A DNA stretch of 64,000 bases. It comes from G963665595 sp963665595. GTDB lineage: Bacteria > Actinomycetota > Coriobacteriia > Coriobacteriales > CADBOM01. Below, in pieces: positions 18,091 to 26,235 of this stretch; positions within the stretch are counted from its first letter, which is position 1, and each line of letters opens with the position of its first letter. The stretch lies in NCBI GenBank assembly GCA_963665595.2, contig CAXXJK010000005.1, positions 558,001 through 622,000 on the forward strand, read 5' to 3'. The translations under genes and the position numbers were made by a program. Below the pieces are notes generated by a model. It made no database searches. It was given only the letters and a program-made list of their open reading frames with translations, and had not been told where the DNA came from.

Positions 18091-18894
18091 TCAAATCAAA
18101 CCAGCGGCATACGGTCGATTGCATTTTGGGGAACTCAAAGAGCAATTCTTGCGGCAAAGGGTGCATCTGCCGCTTGCTGCGGCGGTTGTGGTGGTTGTGG
18201 CGGTTGAAGGCGCAGAGCTGCTCGAATTGCCAGCTGCCGCAATGGCAGAACCTGTAGATGCGGTCGAGCTATCGGCCGACTGATTGCTGGAATCCGATGT
18301 GCCACCGGTATTCGGGGTATTCGCTCCGACATCATCCGCGAGGCTCTGGTTGATTGTGTTCAAGCCCGTAGACCCGATGATGTATACCCCCAAGGCGACC
18401 GCCGCGCTCACGCCGGCACCGACAGCAGCACGCCGTTCGGGATCGTAGGGGATTCTGAAGGCTCTGGCAATAGCCGCCCAATGTAGACCGAGATGCACTG
18501 TTACGATAATGCAGAGAGTATAGGCGCTGATGGTGTGTAGCAGGCTCCAAGTCGCATAAGCTTCATACCAGCCATAAAGAAGATTGAAGCCTGTTGTTGC
18601 AAGCAGGTTGCTGATTAGTATCGAGCTGATAATCAGAATCGCCATGGTGATTGCAAGCAATGCGGCTATCACCATGCTTGATTTCCCCTTGCCTTTGAGC
18701 TTCCCGTTCTTGGCAGCACGGGTAGCCGCCTTCATCCAGCGATATGAAAAAGCCATGTGGGCGATAATTGCAGCGAAGAAGATTGTGCCTGCGATTTCAT
18801 GCAAGGTATCTCCGGTTAGTTGGTAAAACATATCAAGTACAAGAAGCACCGTCAAAAATGCATCAAGGCAAAGGCGTACATGAAGTTTTGACAT
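18091..18894 (-). CDS. DUF4405 membrane cytochrome-like protein with Ser/Thr linker and Cys tail
   Basis: About 267 residues. The first half has four to five membrane helices with histidines placed for haem (HEIAGTIFFAAIIAHMAFSY, LLHTISAYTL, VTVHLGLHW), as in the DUF4405 cytochromes associated with extracytoplasmic flavinylation. A Ser/Thr/Gly/Ala linker follows, then a tail with CTLCRKNCSLSSPKC that could bind a cluster or metal. ATG 18894 gives the usual family start; ATG 18960 has a better ribosome site (GAGAGG) and would add a basic leader. It converges on the DUF2075 gene with 13 bases between them. Confidence 0.7.
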   Translation of the reverse strand: MSKLHVRLCLDAFLTVLLVLDMFYQLTGDTLHEIAGTIFFAAIIAHMAFSYRWMKAATRAAKNGKLKGKGKSSMVIAALLAITMAILIISSILISNLLATTGFNLLYGWYEAYATWSLLHTISAYTLCIIVTVHLGLHWAAIARAFRIPYDPERRAAVGAGVSAAVALGVYIIGSTGLNTINQSLADDVGANTPNTGGTSDSSNQSADSSTASTGSAIAAAGNSSSSAPSTATTTTTAAASGRCTLCRKNCSLSSPKCNRPYAAGLI

Positions 18895-19168
18895 AGATGT
18901 GTTCCGAGCGGCTCGATGTCTACAGGACGGCTTGCTGTGATGCCTATATGCCTGTGGCATAGCTGCCACCTCTCTCACGCATTTTACAAGTTGCGCATAG
19001 TATCAGCTATATCCCTTAAATCGTTCTGAAAGGAAGTAGCCCTCTGCAGAGTACTACAATCGCCGAAGATATAGTCTCCATGTTCACCCACCCTGGCTTC
19101 TCAGAATGCACAAGATTGAACTCGACTCGCAATATCGCGTTTCTAGCTTAGGTTTCGGGCTATAGCCC
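18895..19168. other. Promoter side of the DUF4405 gene; no gene seen
   Basis: Short gene-free stretch between the DUF4405 start and the decayed reading frame. No clear hairpin or promoter stands out. Confidence 0.35.
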
Positions 19169-19515
19169 TCACATCAAAACGTAATTCTTCTTTCCAGCGT
19201 CAAGTGAGGGAAGGTTTTTGTAATCGGGGCTAAAGATTCCAGCTTGACGGGCGAGCGGGAAGGCAAACTCTTGCGGGGTACCTTTTCCAAACGGCACTCA
19301 CTCGAGTTCCGAATTCTGCGGATTGCTGAACCATTTATACGCCTCAATAAATTCTGGAGGAACTAACACCTCGGCCGCCTGAAGGTTTAAGAACACCACA
19401 CCACACTCAACAATCGTGCCCACGCGTACGCCTCCAACCAAATACTGTTGTAACAAAACAATAAACGATCAGGAGGTCATGGTCTAGATCCTCAAGCATA
19501 AAAGCTGCAGTTTAT
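19169..19515 (-). pseudogene. Decayed gene with in-frame TGA and an upstream frameshift
   Basis: On the minus strand a frame from about 19470 to 19169 reads like real protein (LLQQYLVGGVRVGTIVECG, VPPEFIEAYKWFSNP, then GKGTPQEFAFPLARQAGIF and SPDYKNLPSLDAGKKNYVLM). It is broken by one TGA at 19298-19300, where Trp would fit. Further upstream the likeness continues in another frame (MLEDLDHDLLIV), implying a frameshift near 19460. I cannot name the family. Its place next to a restriction-modification pair suggests a dead nuclease or defence gene. Confidence 0.5.
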
Positions 19516-19563
19516 ACGCTTCGCGCAATTGACTGAAATACGTTAGTGCGCACTTGAATGTCA

Positions 19564-19575
19564 GACAATTTTGTC
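19564..19575. promoter_or_regulatory. Secondary palindrome upstream of the methyltransferase
   Basis: GACAATTTTGTC is a perfect dyad 66 bases upstream of the main operator and shares the ACAA/TTGT core. It may be a weaker binding site for the same HTH domain, or chance. Confidence 0.3.
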
Positions 19576-19640
19576 AAATATTTCATTCTTAAAGGATTAA
19601 ACGGCCGACTTCTTTTGCTGTCCTACCGTGTGTTAGAATA

Positions 19641-19655
19641 AGGACAAGTTGTCCT
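19641..19655 (+). promoter_or_regulatory. SsoII-type operator for autoregulation of the methyltransferase
   Basis: AGGACAAGTTGTCCT is a 15-bp inverted repeat placed just downstream of a TAGAAT -10 element (19634-19639), over the expected transcription start and 22 bases before the ATG. M.SsoII and relatives bind a nearly identical 15-mer (AGGACAAATTGTCCT as I recall it) through their N-terminal helix-turn-helix and repress their own gene. The methyltransferase here has such an N-terminal domain. Confidence 0.75.
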
Positions 19656-19676
19656 GTATATTTCCCAGAGGATTTT

Positions 19677-20852
19677 ATGTCGAATTTTGCAGAATTAGTC
19701 CAAAATAAACGCGAAGAACTCGATCTCACACAAAAGCAATTTGCTCAACTTCTTCATCTAGGAAGAAATGGCGAACGCACTATTCGTCGCTGGGAAACTG
19801 GTGAGAGCAAGCCTGCCGAAATATATGAAGTAGCCATTAACTCACTTGAAGCAAAGCCACCATTTCAACAATCACCCAGAAAAAATTATAGCTTTACTTT
19901 TATTGATTTGTTCGCGGGTATCGGTGGTATGCACCTTGCATATTCTAATGCTGGCGGCAAATGCGTCTATTCATCCGAGTGGGATAAATATTGCCAGATT
20001 CAATATAAACAGAACTTCGGGGCAGTTCCAGATGGTGATATTACTGCCGTAATCGAATCAGAGATACCAGATCACGATATCTTGGTTGCAGGTTTTCCAT
20101 GCCAACCGTTCTCGATCGCCGGAGTGTCAAAGAAGAAAAGTCTTGGCCGAGAGACTGGGTTTATGGACAAAGCTCAAGGAACATTGTTCTTTGACGTTGC
20201 GCGAATCATTAAAGAAAAAAGACCAAAAGCTTTTATGCTCGAGAATGTTAAGAATTTAAAAAGCCATGATAAGGGGAATACTTGGAAGATCATCGAAGGG
20301 ACACTTCAAGATTTAGGCTATTCTGTTTTTCAAGAAGTAGTCGACGGGATGGGACTAGTTCCGCAACACCGTGAGAGAATCATCATTGTTGGTTTTGATA
20401 AGGAAAGATATGGCGAAGTTGACGAGTTTGAATTTGATATAAAACGCCCAAAAAGGAATCCTGTTTTGCGTGATATTTTAGAAACGGATGGCGTCGAGCG
20501 CTATACGCTTACAGATAACCTTTGGAGATATCTCCAAGATTACGCGACAAAGCATAAGGCTAAGGGAAACGGCTTTGGCTTCGGAATGCCAGATCTCGAC
20601 GGGACAACCAGAACGCTAAGCGCTAGATATTACAAAGACGGCTCTGAAATTCTAATAAAACAAGAAAGTGGAAACCCGAGGAAGCTTACCCCTCGCGAAT
20701 GCGCACGACTGCAAGGCTATCCTGACAATTATCGTATTGTTGTATCAGATACACAGGCGTATAAACAATTTGGGAACTCGGTAGTTGTCCCCCTAATGAC
20801 TCAAATCGCTAAGCTTGTTAGTGAAAAGATTGGAGAACTCGATGAGCGATAA
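19677..20852 (+). CDS. DNA cytosine-5 methyltransferase with N-terminal HTH (EcoRII/SsoII type)
   Basis: A 391-residue protein. Residues 1-60 form an XRE helix-turn-helix (TQKQFAQLLHLGRNGERTIRRW). The rest is a C5 methyltransferase: motif I FIDLFAGIGGMHLAY, motif IV GFPCQPFSIAG with catalytic Cys, motif VI MLENVKNL, motif VIII PQHRERIIIVG and motif X QFGNSVVVPL. GVSKKKSLGRETGF after motif IV is typical of Dcm, M.EcoRII and M.SsoII, so it should modify the inner C of a CCWGG or CCNGG site; the EcoRII-like partner favours CCWGG. The C-terminus overlaps the endonuclease gene by 11 bases. Confidence 0.93.
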   Translation: MSNFAELVQNKREELDLTQKQFAQLLHLGRNGERTIRRWETGESKPAEIYEVAINSLEAKPPFQQSPRKNYSFTFIDLFAGIGGMHLAYSNAGGKCVYSSEWDKYCQIQYKQNFGAVPDGDITAVIESEIPDHDILVAGFPCQPFSIAGVSKKKSLGRETGFMDKAQGTLFFDVARIIKEKRPKAFMLENVKNLKSHDKGNTWKIIEGTLQDLGYSVFQEVVDGMGLVPQHRERIIIVGFDKERYGEVDEFEFDIKRPKRNPVLRDILETDGVERYTLTDNLWRYLQDYATKHKAKGNGFGFGMPDLDGTTRTLSARYYKDGSEILIKQESGNPRKLTPRECARLQGYPDNYRIVVSDTQAYKQFGNSVVVPLMTQIAKLVSEKIGELDER

Positions 20853-22017
20853 TCTGGAACTTGCTCAGAAAGCCATTGATGAAGTTGCTTCCAGCGAACT
20901 AGCGTTTGCGAAGTTCTTATCTCCAAATGACACGGGCCTGACGGGCGCACATCAGTGCGGGATTTATATTCCAAAAAACAGCGTTCCGCTCATCTTTCCA
21001 CAGCTGTTTGACCGCGGCGAAAATCACGAACGATTTGTTACGATTCAATGGAACGGCGAGCCAGCTATCACAACTGAAAGCAGATTTATTTATTACGGTT
21101 CTCGCACACGCGATGAATATCGTATTACGCAGTTTGGAAGGGGGTTCAATCTCCTTAAACCTGATCATACAGGCGATTTGCTTATTATTTGTAAGCAGTC
21201 CGAAGATAAATATTCTGCTTATACCCTGTCTGACGACGAGGCAATCCAATCATTTCTTGATGCGTTTTCCATCTCGCCAACAGAGGTTAATCGACTAATT
21301 AAAGATGGCGTTACAGCTGATAGTTCTAACGATATTTTCGACACTTACTATATTGAATTCGGTAAGGATTTCCCTAGAACAGATGTTATGGCAGTTTCTG
21401 CGGAGGAGATTGATTCAATATTAAACGGCGAGCCCATCGATATTTCTGCCGATAACTTACTAATCCGTTGGATTGATACAGAATACAAACTCTTCCGCCA
21501 TATCGAAGAGCGTCACTATGCGTTCGTTACGCTCGAACTCGCAGAGAGTCTAGATTCGTTTATTAAAGTTGGACTAGAAATAACAAATCGGAGAAAAGCA
21601 CGCGCAGGCAAATCGCTCGAGCATCATCTTTCGGCAATTTTTGATAGCAGGGATATCAAATACACCCCTCAAGCAAAGACAGAGGGGAACAAAAAGCCGG
21701 ACTTCATATTCCCATCGGAAGACTCTTATCGTAACGAATCTTTTCCAGCAGATAAGCTAACATTCTTGGGAGCAAAGACCACCTGTAAAGACAGATGGCG
21801 ACAAGTTCTCAATGAAGCAAACCGGATCACACCGAAATACTTGTTCACGCTTCAACAGGGTGTTTCACCAAATCAACTTGATGAAATGCATGAGGAGAAC
21901 CTCATCCTAGTTGTTCCAAAAGCATATCACTCGTATTACCCAAAGACGGAATACAAAAGCGTGATTTCTCTTGAAGAATTTATCACGCTTGTATCTACGA
22001 AGCAGGAAGAGAAATAG
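20842..22017 (+). CDS. EcoRII-like type IIE restriction endonuclease
   Basis: A 391-residue protein with both EcoRII domains. Residues about 15-130 match the effector-binding N-domain (FAKFLSPNDTGLTGAHQCGI, then FVTIQWNGEPAITTESRF). Residues about 230-391 match the catalytic C-domain: RAGKSLEHHLSAIF, KKPDFIFPS, then LGAKTTCKDRWRQVLNEA. EcoRII needs two copies of CCWGG to cut. Length is close to that of EcoRII (about 400). ATG 20842 has TTGGAG upstream and lies within the methyltransferase end; TTG 20815 is unlikely. All regions look intact, so the pair should be active. Confidence 0.93.
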   Translation: MSDNLELAQKAIDEVASSELAFAKFLSPNDTGLTGAHQCGIYIPKNSVPLIFPQLFDRGENHERFVTIQWNGEPAITTESRFIYYGSRTRDEYRITQFGRGFNLLKPDHTGDLLIICKQSEDKYSAYTLSDDEAIQSFLDAFSISPTEVNRLIKDGVTADSSNDIFDTYYIEFGKDFPRTDVMAVSAEEIDSILNGEPIDISADNLLIRWIDTEYKLFRHIEERHYAFVTLELAESLDSFIKVGLEITNRRKARAGKSLEHHLSAIFDSRDIKYTPQAKTEGNKKPDFIFPSEDSYRNESFPADKLTFLGAKTTCKDRWRQVLNEANRITPKYLFTLQQGVSPNQLDEMHEENLILVVPKAYHSYYPKTEYKSVISLEEFITLVSTKQEEK

Positions 22018-22035
22018 CCGCAGGCAAAATCTTTT

Positions 22036-22283
22036 CTAACTCAGCGCAAAGTATCCGCCCTTGTTGCCGCCTTCATCAATCACCAATAGACGATCAAGTA
22101 ACCGATTGCCGTTTTCGCAGCAGGTTTCTGGAAGAATAGCGCAGTTGTGACATGCGGCAAGATTGCATGAGTCCGGTCCTTGCCCGCGGCTCTGGGAGCA
22201 CACAGGATCAGACGAGCACCAAAGAGCATCCTCGAGGGCACGCCAAATTACTCCTTCTAGATTATTCGGCTCACCCATACGCA
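22036..22283 (-). pseudogene. C-terminal remnant of a DrmB/DUF1998 protein
   Basis: The minus-strand frame reads VRMGEPNNLEGVIWRALED, then WCSSDPVC, NLAACHNCAILPETCC and NRLLDRLLVIDE: the C-terminal metal-binding part of DUF1998 proteins such as DISARM DrmB. Only about 80 residues remain of a protein normally over 500 long. The likeness begins exactly where the 78-bp repeat ends (22284), so the rest was lost at that junction. An ATG inside the repeat could start a short product, but I treat it as dead. Confidence 0.75.
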
Positions 22284-22361
22284 CTTTTTTGTTTTGATTC
22301 ATTGTGCAAGTACTTTGCTTGAATGGCAACTGACTAACAGTTTACTTGAGCCAAATGAGCA
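22284..22361. repeat. 78-bp direct repeat, right copy
   Basis: Partner of 15326-15403, three mismatches in 78. Its right end overlaps the last codons of a universal-stress-protein-like remnant; its left end abuts the DrmB remnant. Confidence 0.9.
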
Positions 22362-22470
22362 GGTCGACAGGGGCATGGTGCAGAATCCTAATGGTCTTTT
22401 CTGCCACGGCACCAAACTTGCAAGCACCGACGGATAGCCGATGGGCTGATATCGAGTGGCACGATAGCGC
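22342..22470 (-). pseudogene. C-terminal remnant resembling a universal stress protein
   Basis: The minus-strand frame ending at TAA 22342 reads HRLSVGACKFGAVAEKTIRI and LHHAPVDLLIWLK, similar to the UspA C-terminus (GSVAEKVLRHAPVPVLVV type). Upstream the frame soon loses likeness. It sits between the right-hand repeat and the Fe-S subunit gene, and may mark the chromosomal gene in whose tail the island inserted. Confidence 0.4.
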
Positions 22471-22556
22471 AAGCCTCTCGCAACGCGCTGATCCATCAGT
22501 CGGAATCAGGCATGAGATTTGCGCTCGTGTCTGATTCCGACTGGGCAAAACGGTGT

Positions 22557-22895
22557 TTATTGCTCTGGAACAAAAAGAACCTGGCGTCCTTTTTCGTTGA
22601 GTTTTTTCGAAAGCTCGTCTGTGGTTCCAAATTTCATACATCCGGTAAAGCAATTATGCACACAAGAGGGTAGCTTACCCTTGCCAGTACGGTCAGCGCA
22701 CAGATCGCATATGTCTGTTGGGACGGGCATATAGCTAAGCTGCCATTTACTGTCTTCAATCTGCCAAGGTCCAACTTCAAAAACCTTTATGCCCCATTTT
22801 CCTTCAGGTATCTCATGTTCGTTTTTACATGCAATTTCACAGGTATGGCAGTTAGTGCAGTATTCATAGTCAATTAAAAGACCATAATTATTCAT
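22557..22895 (-). CDS. Small 4Fe-4S electron-transfer subunit of the molybdopterin oxidoreductase
   Basis: A 112-residue ferredoxin-like protein with CTNCHTCEIACKNEH and a second set, CDLCADRTGKGKLPSC then CVHNCFTGC, enough for about two clusters. Ordinary DmsB/PsrB subunits are near 200 residues with four clusters, so this is a reduced form like the small partners of gut-actinobacterial molybdenum dehydroxylases. It starts two bases after the catalytic gene ends and has a GAGGAGATG ribosome site within that end. It should pass electrons to the catalytic subunit in the cytoplasm. Confidence 0.85.
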   Translation of the reverse strand: MNNYGLLIDYEYCTNCHTCEIACKNEHEIPEGKWGIKVFEVGPWQIEDSKWQLSYMPVPTDICDLCADRTGKGKLPSCVHNCFTGCMKFGTTDELSKKLNEKGRQVLFVPEQ

Positions 22896-22896
22896 C

Positions 22897-25140
22897 CTAC
22901 ATCTCCTCCTCTGTCATCTTATATATCTTGCACAGTAAGGCTTTACAATCGCCGCCGAAGCCTGTCTCGCCTTGATGACCGGATTCGATCAACATGTTTG
23001 GATTGTATTCAAGAGCTCCGTAGGTCGGGTCCTCTTTCGGGTCTTTCTCAGGAAGCCACCAACCGCTATAGCAATTGGCCATACCTTCGCGAAGGCGTGC
23101 TGTTACAATAGCCTTCAATTTGATGCGGCCACGATCATTCTCGATCCAGCACCAATCACCTTGAGCGATATTTAATTCCTTCGCGGTTTTGTCATTGATC
23201 TCGAACGAAGGATCAGGGCATATTTCACGAAGCTTTCCGATATGTCTATGTTCAGAATGGAAGAATTGGATGTTGCGCGTGCCTGTTATGGTGATGATCG
23301 GAAACTTCTCATACATGTCTGGAGTCGAAATTGGCCCTTCGTATGGCTCATCATAGTAAGGCAGCGGATGGCAGCCCATCTTCTCAGATATTGTCGAGTA
23401 AAGCTCTACGTATCCTGTTGGCGTATTGAAACCAGGTTGTCCATCTTTACGCAATGTTCCCTTTTCATAGCGATAGTAATCAGCTTGATCATCAAACCAC
23501 CATGTCTGATCATGTAGCTCTTCGTAGGTGATCGGGGTGTTTTGCATCAAGGCGTTATACATACCATTAACATCATCCCAGGGAAACATTTTCGGATTAA
23601 AGCGTCGTCCCATTTCAAGTATGATCTCTTGATCAGATTTAACATTACCGTAACGCTCAACACCGGAAACGTGCTTCAATGCTTGCAGGTCAACATATAG
23701 GCTACGTAAACAATCACGCTCGAAGAACATTGCAATCGGCAAAAAGAGGTCGCATAGTGATTGAGCAGTTGGAGTCATGACATAGTCCATATCAACAATG
23801 AAATCCATCTTATTCATTGCATCGTAGACTCTCTGGGTTCCCAGCATGCTCATGCAGTTCAAGGGATTAGACCCCATAATAAACCCGCCATGGAAGCCAT
23901 AGGGCTCTTCTGTTTCTGCCTGAACGATGGCAAGGTCAGGCTGGTCAAGAGTCATGCCTAGCCTGATCATAGGGTATTCATTATATCCAACAAGCTTTTC
24001 CCGTTGCTCTTCGGGTAGGTCGTTCCAACCCCACCCAAAGAACACTACATCGCCCGGGTCTTTTGTAAATATCTGCCCACCGGGAGCGTCAAGATTTTTG
24101 CATATTGCCATCATATTGATTGCGGCACGAGCGGCGGCCACACCATGTTTTTGCATATCAACAGCAAGCCCGAATTGAATGGCAGAGTTGTTTCCTTTTG
24201 CGTACATACGCGCAGCTTCACGCAACTTGTCGGCAGGCACCCAAGCAATCTCGGCCAACTCATCGACATCGTATTGCTCAAGATCGGCTTTCATTTCATC
24301 AAACCCGTGGCACCATAAATCAACAAACTCTTTGTCATAGAGCTTTTCATCTACGATTGTCTTCAGCATTCCAACTGCAATGGCACTATCAACGGCAGGA
24401 CGAGGCTGTAGCCATATATCTGCCCGTGCGGAGAACCACGTTAACCGCGGGTCGATAACTATTGTTTTGCTCCCTCTTTTCATGCACTGCACGATCCAGT
24501 CACCAAAGAGTCCGTCGGAGCTTGATTCAACACAGTTATTGCCCCAAATAATAATTACTTCAGGAATTTTGAATTCAGGGTGATCATAACGATCCTCAAA
24601 AAGTTGTGAGCAATCGGGCATCATATATTCGCCGGTTGTCATGATATAGGCTACACAACGAGGCATCCAACAGGCAATGCCCGTTGCATAACTAATTACA
24701 TTGGGCGAACCTATCGAATAGCAGAGCCGTTGAGCTTCCCAGAGAATATCACGCCCTGTCCCCACAAAAGCTTGAATAGATTCAGCACCATAGGTAGCCT
24801 TGATCTTATTAAACTCAGTCTCCCATAGATCGAATGCTTCATCCCAAGAAATGACTTCCCAAGCGTCTGGGTCGCCGCGTTGTGACGGGTCGCGTCTCAT
24901 AGGGTTTTTGATGCGATTTGGATGATACGCCACTTCTGGCACCGTAAGACATCTTGGGCACAGATGTCCTTGGTTGAAGGGGTTTTCTGGATCGCCTTCA
25001 ACTTTTACCAATTTGCCATCTTTTGCATAGGTTAAAACACCACAACCCTCGTGGCATCCCGGCGCTGACCATGCATGCGTTCGAGACACAGTGAACCCAT
25101 CTTCTTCCCATGTTTGAGGTAGAATCTTTGAGTCTGCCAT
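22897..25140 (-). CDS. Molybdopterin-dependent oxidoreductase, catalytic subunit (DMSO reductase family)
   Basis: A 747-residue protein. The N-terminal cluster site is SAPGCHEGCGVLTYAKDG followed by GHLCPRC. Cofactor-binding landmarks follow: VIIIWGNNCVESSSDG, GSKTIVIDPRLTWFSARAD and, C-terminal, NTPTGYVELYS and GDWCWIENDRGRIK. There is no twin-arginine signal, so it is cytoplasmic, and no membrane anchor gene is near. Within the family it most resembles the cytoplasmic acetylene hydratase, transhydroxylase and catechol dehydroxylase-like branches. I cannot name the substrate. Expression is probably set by the TetR gene upstream on the same strand. Confidence 0.87.
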   Translation of the reverse strand: MADSKILPQTWEEDGFTVSRTHAWSAPGCHEGCGVLTYAKDGKLVKVEGDPENPFNQGHLCPRCLTVPEVAYHPNRIKNPMRRDPSQRGDPDAWEVISWDEAFDLWETEFNKIKATYGAESIQAFVGTGRDILWEAQRLCYSIGSPNVISYATGIACWMPRCVAYIMTTGEYMMPDCSQLFEDRYDHPEFKIPEVIIIWGNNCVESSSDGLFGDWIVQCMKRGSKTIVIDPRLTWFSARADIWLQPRPAVDSAIAVGMLKTIVDEKLYDKEFVDLWCHGFDEMKADLEQYDVDELAEIAWVPADKLREAARMYAKGNNSAIQFGLAVDMQKHGVAAARAAINMMAICKNLDAPGGQIFTKDPGDVVFFGWGWNDLPEEQREKLVGYNEYPMIRLGMTLDQPDLAIVQAETEEPYGFHGGFIMGSNPLNCMSMLGTQRVYDAMNKMDFIVDMDYVMTPTAQSLCDLFLPIAMFFERDCLRSLYVDLQALKHVSGVERYGNVKSDQEIILEMGRRFNPKMFPWDDVNGMYNALMQNTPITYEELHDQTWWFDDQADYYRYEKGTLRKDGQPGFNTPTGYVELYSTISEKMGCHPLPYYDEPYEGPISTPDMYEKFPIITITGTRNIQFFHSEHRHIGKLREICPDPSFEINDKTAKELNIAQGDWCWIENDRGRIKLKAIVTARLREGMANCYSGWWLPEKDPKEDPTYGALEYNPNMLIESGHQGETGFGGDCKALLCKIYKMTEEEM

Positions 25141-25349
25141 CTTCCGTCCTCTCTCCTTCTTCTCGTCTTACACAAAGCGATAGCCATCGGCCACTTTGTG
25201 TTCTTACGCAGATTATAGAAAGAGAATACGTACGATTATCTAGGAATATGACATGCGAGACCAATGATGATCTAAGTCATTACCATTGTATGATTTCGGC
25301 GTTACTATTAGAGAGAAACATAACGTGCTGTTAGCACCGGGCGACAGTG

Positions 25350-25937
25350 CTAATTACTATCAGAAGTATTATCGATATTGAGAATGTCCCGGATTGGATT
25401 GGGGATTGAGTTTTCGCACATGATTGCATACTTTTCAGGATTGACAGAATCTTGACTCGCAAATCTTCCGAGCGCGCCTCCAAGCATATTTGTTACGGCT
25501 TGGATTTGAAACTCTAACTCTTCGATAAGCTGGTAGCGTTTCACTTCCGTCAAGGTTTGGGTCAAAGAGTGGCGCAGCAAGTCCCCTGTAAACTTTTGCC
25601 CACCAAAAGGATTTTCGCTGTCAGATCGATCGAACGCTTGATAAAGACTCTTTAGTTCAAGGATTCCGCAAAGGGTGACGTAGATTCCTTCGTGCCACGT
25701 GTATCTCTGTCCAATTTGGCATACTCCTGCTAAGGCAATTTTTTTCATATGCCAGCGTACTGCATTCGATTTATTTTGAAAATATCGATAGAAGGTTGGT
25801 TTGGAAATGGCGGCCTCTTTGCAGACATCCTGAATTTTCAGATCATTATAGGAAGTATTTTTACATAGCTCATTCATGGCATATAGAATTACCCATTCCA
25901 TGGGAAAATCAACTTTTGACTGAGCTAGCATATCCAA
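25350..25937 (-). CDS. TetR-family transcriptional regulator
   Basis: A 195-residue protein with a TetR helix-turn-helix at residues about 15-60 (YNDLKIQDVCKEAAISKPTF, YRYFQNKSNAVRWH) and a divergent ligand-binding half. It lies 209 bases upstream of the molybdopterin operon in the same direction, so it may respond to the enzyme's substrate. M1 and M3 are both possible starts. Confidence 0.8.
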   Translation of the reverse strand: MDMLAQSKVDFPMEWVILYAMNELCKNTSYNDLKIQDVCKEAAISKPTFYRYFQNKSNAVRWHMKKIALAGVCQIGQRYTWHEGIYVTLCGILELKSLYQAFDRSDSENPFGGQKFTGDLLRHSLTQTLTEVKRYQLIEELEFQIQAVTNMLGGALGRFASQDSVNPEKYAIMCENSIPNPIRDILNIDNTSDSN

Positions 25938-26154
25938 AGCTTCCCCTTGCTCTTCACAAAGACATCAAGCGTCTTCGTTCTCATGATACAACTCCGAATG
26001 ACTTGATTTCAAGAAAAACAATCGGTCATGATCCTGCGAGCGCACACTATGAATGAAGACAGCGTATTTATCAGTCACTTTCAGTAAATCGATATGTCGA
26101 GAGAGTCGATCGTCTACAATCACAGAATACATAGAGGAATGTTCCAGCACCTTT

Positions 26155-26225
26155 TCTGCCTCATTTCATCATTTACTGCATCATTTGTTGATGATATGAT
26201 GCAGTTGTTCAGACTATGAGGCAGA
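26155..26225 (+). promoter_or_regulatory. Nested perfect palindrome, operator of the second fic gene
   Basis: Two 10-bp inverted repeats are nested with the same centre. Outer arms TCTGCCTCAT (26155-26164) and ATGAGGCAGA (26216-26225); inner arms ACTGCATCAT (26175-26184) and ATGATGCAGT (26196-26205). Ten bases separate outer and inner arms on each side, so like faces repeat every 20 bp. The right arm runs into the ribosome site of the fic gene and TATGAT inside could be the -10 element. Confidence 0.6.
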
Positions 26226-26235
26226 AAGGAAGAAC

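Noticed and set aside
19298..19300. Selenocysteine at the TGA in the decayed frame
   Set aside because: A second lesion (frameshift) lies just upstream and no SECIS-like hairpin directly follows; Trp fits the context.
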